Below are positions 63,762-64,000 of a stretch of DNA of 64,000 nt, piece after piece. The stretch comes from Thiobacillus thioparus DSM 505 (GTDB lineage: Bacteria > Pseudomonadota > Gammaproteobacteria > Burkholderiales > Thiobacillaceae), in assembly GCF_000373385.1 (NCBI RefSeq), contig NZ_KB891333.1, positions 96,823 to 160,822 on the forward strand. The letters run 5' to 3'. Numbering within the stretch: the stretch's first letter is position 1; each line of letters begins with the position of its first letter. A program made the position numbers and the translations under genes. Under the pieces are notes generated by a model. That model was given only the letters and a program-made list of their open reading frames with translations, was not told the DNA's origin and searched no databases.

Positions 63762-64000
63762 TCAGAATTCTTCCCATTCGTTGTTACCGCCGCCGGCTGC
63801 AAGTTTCTTCGGACGCGCCAGCGGCACCACCTTGGACGGCATGCGCTTCTGGGCAGCCGGCAGCCGGGCCACGTTGCCATTCGATATCGGCAATTCGGCA
63901 GGCCGACTGTAGGCCTGCGCAGCGGATTCCAGCTTGAACACGCTCACCGCCTCGGCCAGCTTGCCCGCCTGGTCCTGCAAACTCTCGGCCGCAGCCGCAG
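63762..64000 (-). CDS. Methyl-accepting chemotaxis protein, C-terminal fragment (cut by window end)
   Basis: The minus-strand frame is open to the window edge. The visible 78 residues begin with [21 protein letters not shown], matching the end of the signalling domain of the neighbouring receptor, and finish with NNEWEEF. The ending W-E-E-F resembles the C-terminal pentapeptides that tether CheR/CheB in some receptors (NWETF type). Its start and sensor domain lie outside the window. Confidence 0.85.
   Translation of the reverse strand, partial: AAAAESLQDQAGKLAEAVSVFKLESAAQAYSRPAELPISNGNVARLPAAQKRMPSKVVPLARPKKLAAGGGNNEWEEF

Overview
The window looks like chromosomal DNA of a flagellated, high-GC betaproteobacterium. 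The evidence is the flagellar layout (fliE divergent from fliFGHIJKLMNOPQR), the separate cheV and cheRDBYZ genes, SoxXA-type cytochromes and the general look of the proteins. A sulfur-oxidising lineage such as Thiobacillus or its relatives would fit, but that is inference. No rRNA, tRNA, CRISPR array, phage or IS transposase gene was seen.

Layout. 1-5032 (+): two YceI-type periplasmic proteins, an extradiol dioxygenase, an Old Yellow Enzyme, a carboxylesterase and an MFS exporter. 5149-7076 (+): a Fur-boxed iron uptake operon (cupredoxin, FTR1 permease, outer-membrane-like protein). 7094-13387 (-): an eight-gene operon for exported proteins. It holds a Cys-less TlpA-like protein, a Tat-exported beta-propeller that I read as a thiocyanate-dehydrogenase-like (TcDH) copper enzyme, an HGG-type metal-handling protein, a pentapeptide-repeat protein, SoxX- and SoxA-like cytochromes, a small exported protein and an outer-membrane protein. 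13941-24600 (-): Cu/Zn superoxide dismutase, a DUF302 protein, a sigma-54 response regulator with its kinase, and a CusA/CzcA-type RND pump with two adaptors.

The main finding links these last two blocks. Sigma-54 (-24/-12) promoters lie before the TcDH-like operon, sodC, the DUF302 gene and the RND operon. Three of the four also carry a shared inverted repeat (YGTTTC-N5-GRAAYR) 50 or 62 bases upstream. With a sigma-54 activator encoded in the middle, this looks like one locus-wide regulon around a periplasmic copper oxidoreductase.

24892-25518 (+) is a phosphoribosyltransferase. 25522-35631 (-) is a tightly packed operon joining the AmmeMemoRadiSam genes (AmrB-AmrA fusion, AmrS) to a hydrolase, an ABC ATPase, an MgtA-type P-ATPase, an FtsX-type permease and an HlyD adaptor. 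35773-39699 (+) holds a PAS kinase/NarL-type regulator pair and a diguanylate cyclase.

39849-58063 is flagellar: fliC, flaG, fliD, fliS, fliT, a second FliK-like gene, an FlhB C-domain protein, a PilZ brake protein, cheV, then fliE (-) and fliF to fliR (+). A 257-bp palindromic MITE-like element sits in the 5' end of fliH. Removing it restores an in-frame gene that starts inside the fliG stop region. 58145-64000 (-): cheZ, cheY (with a near-consensus sigma-28 promoter), cheB, cheD, cheR, a PAS chemoreceptor, and the C-terminus of a second chemoreceptor cut by the window edge.
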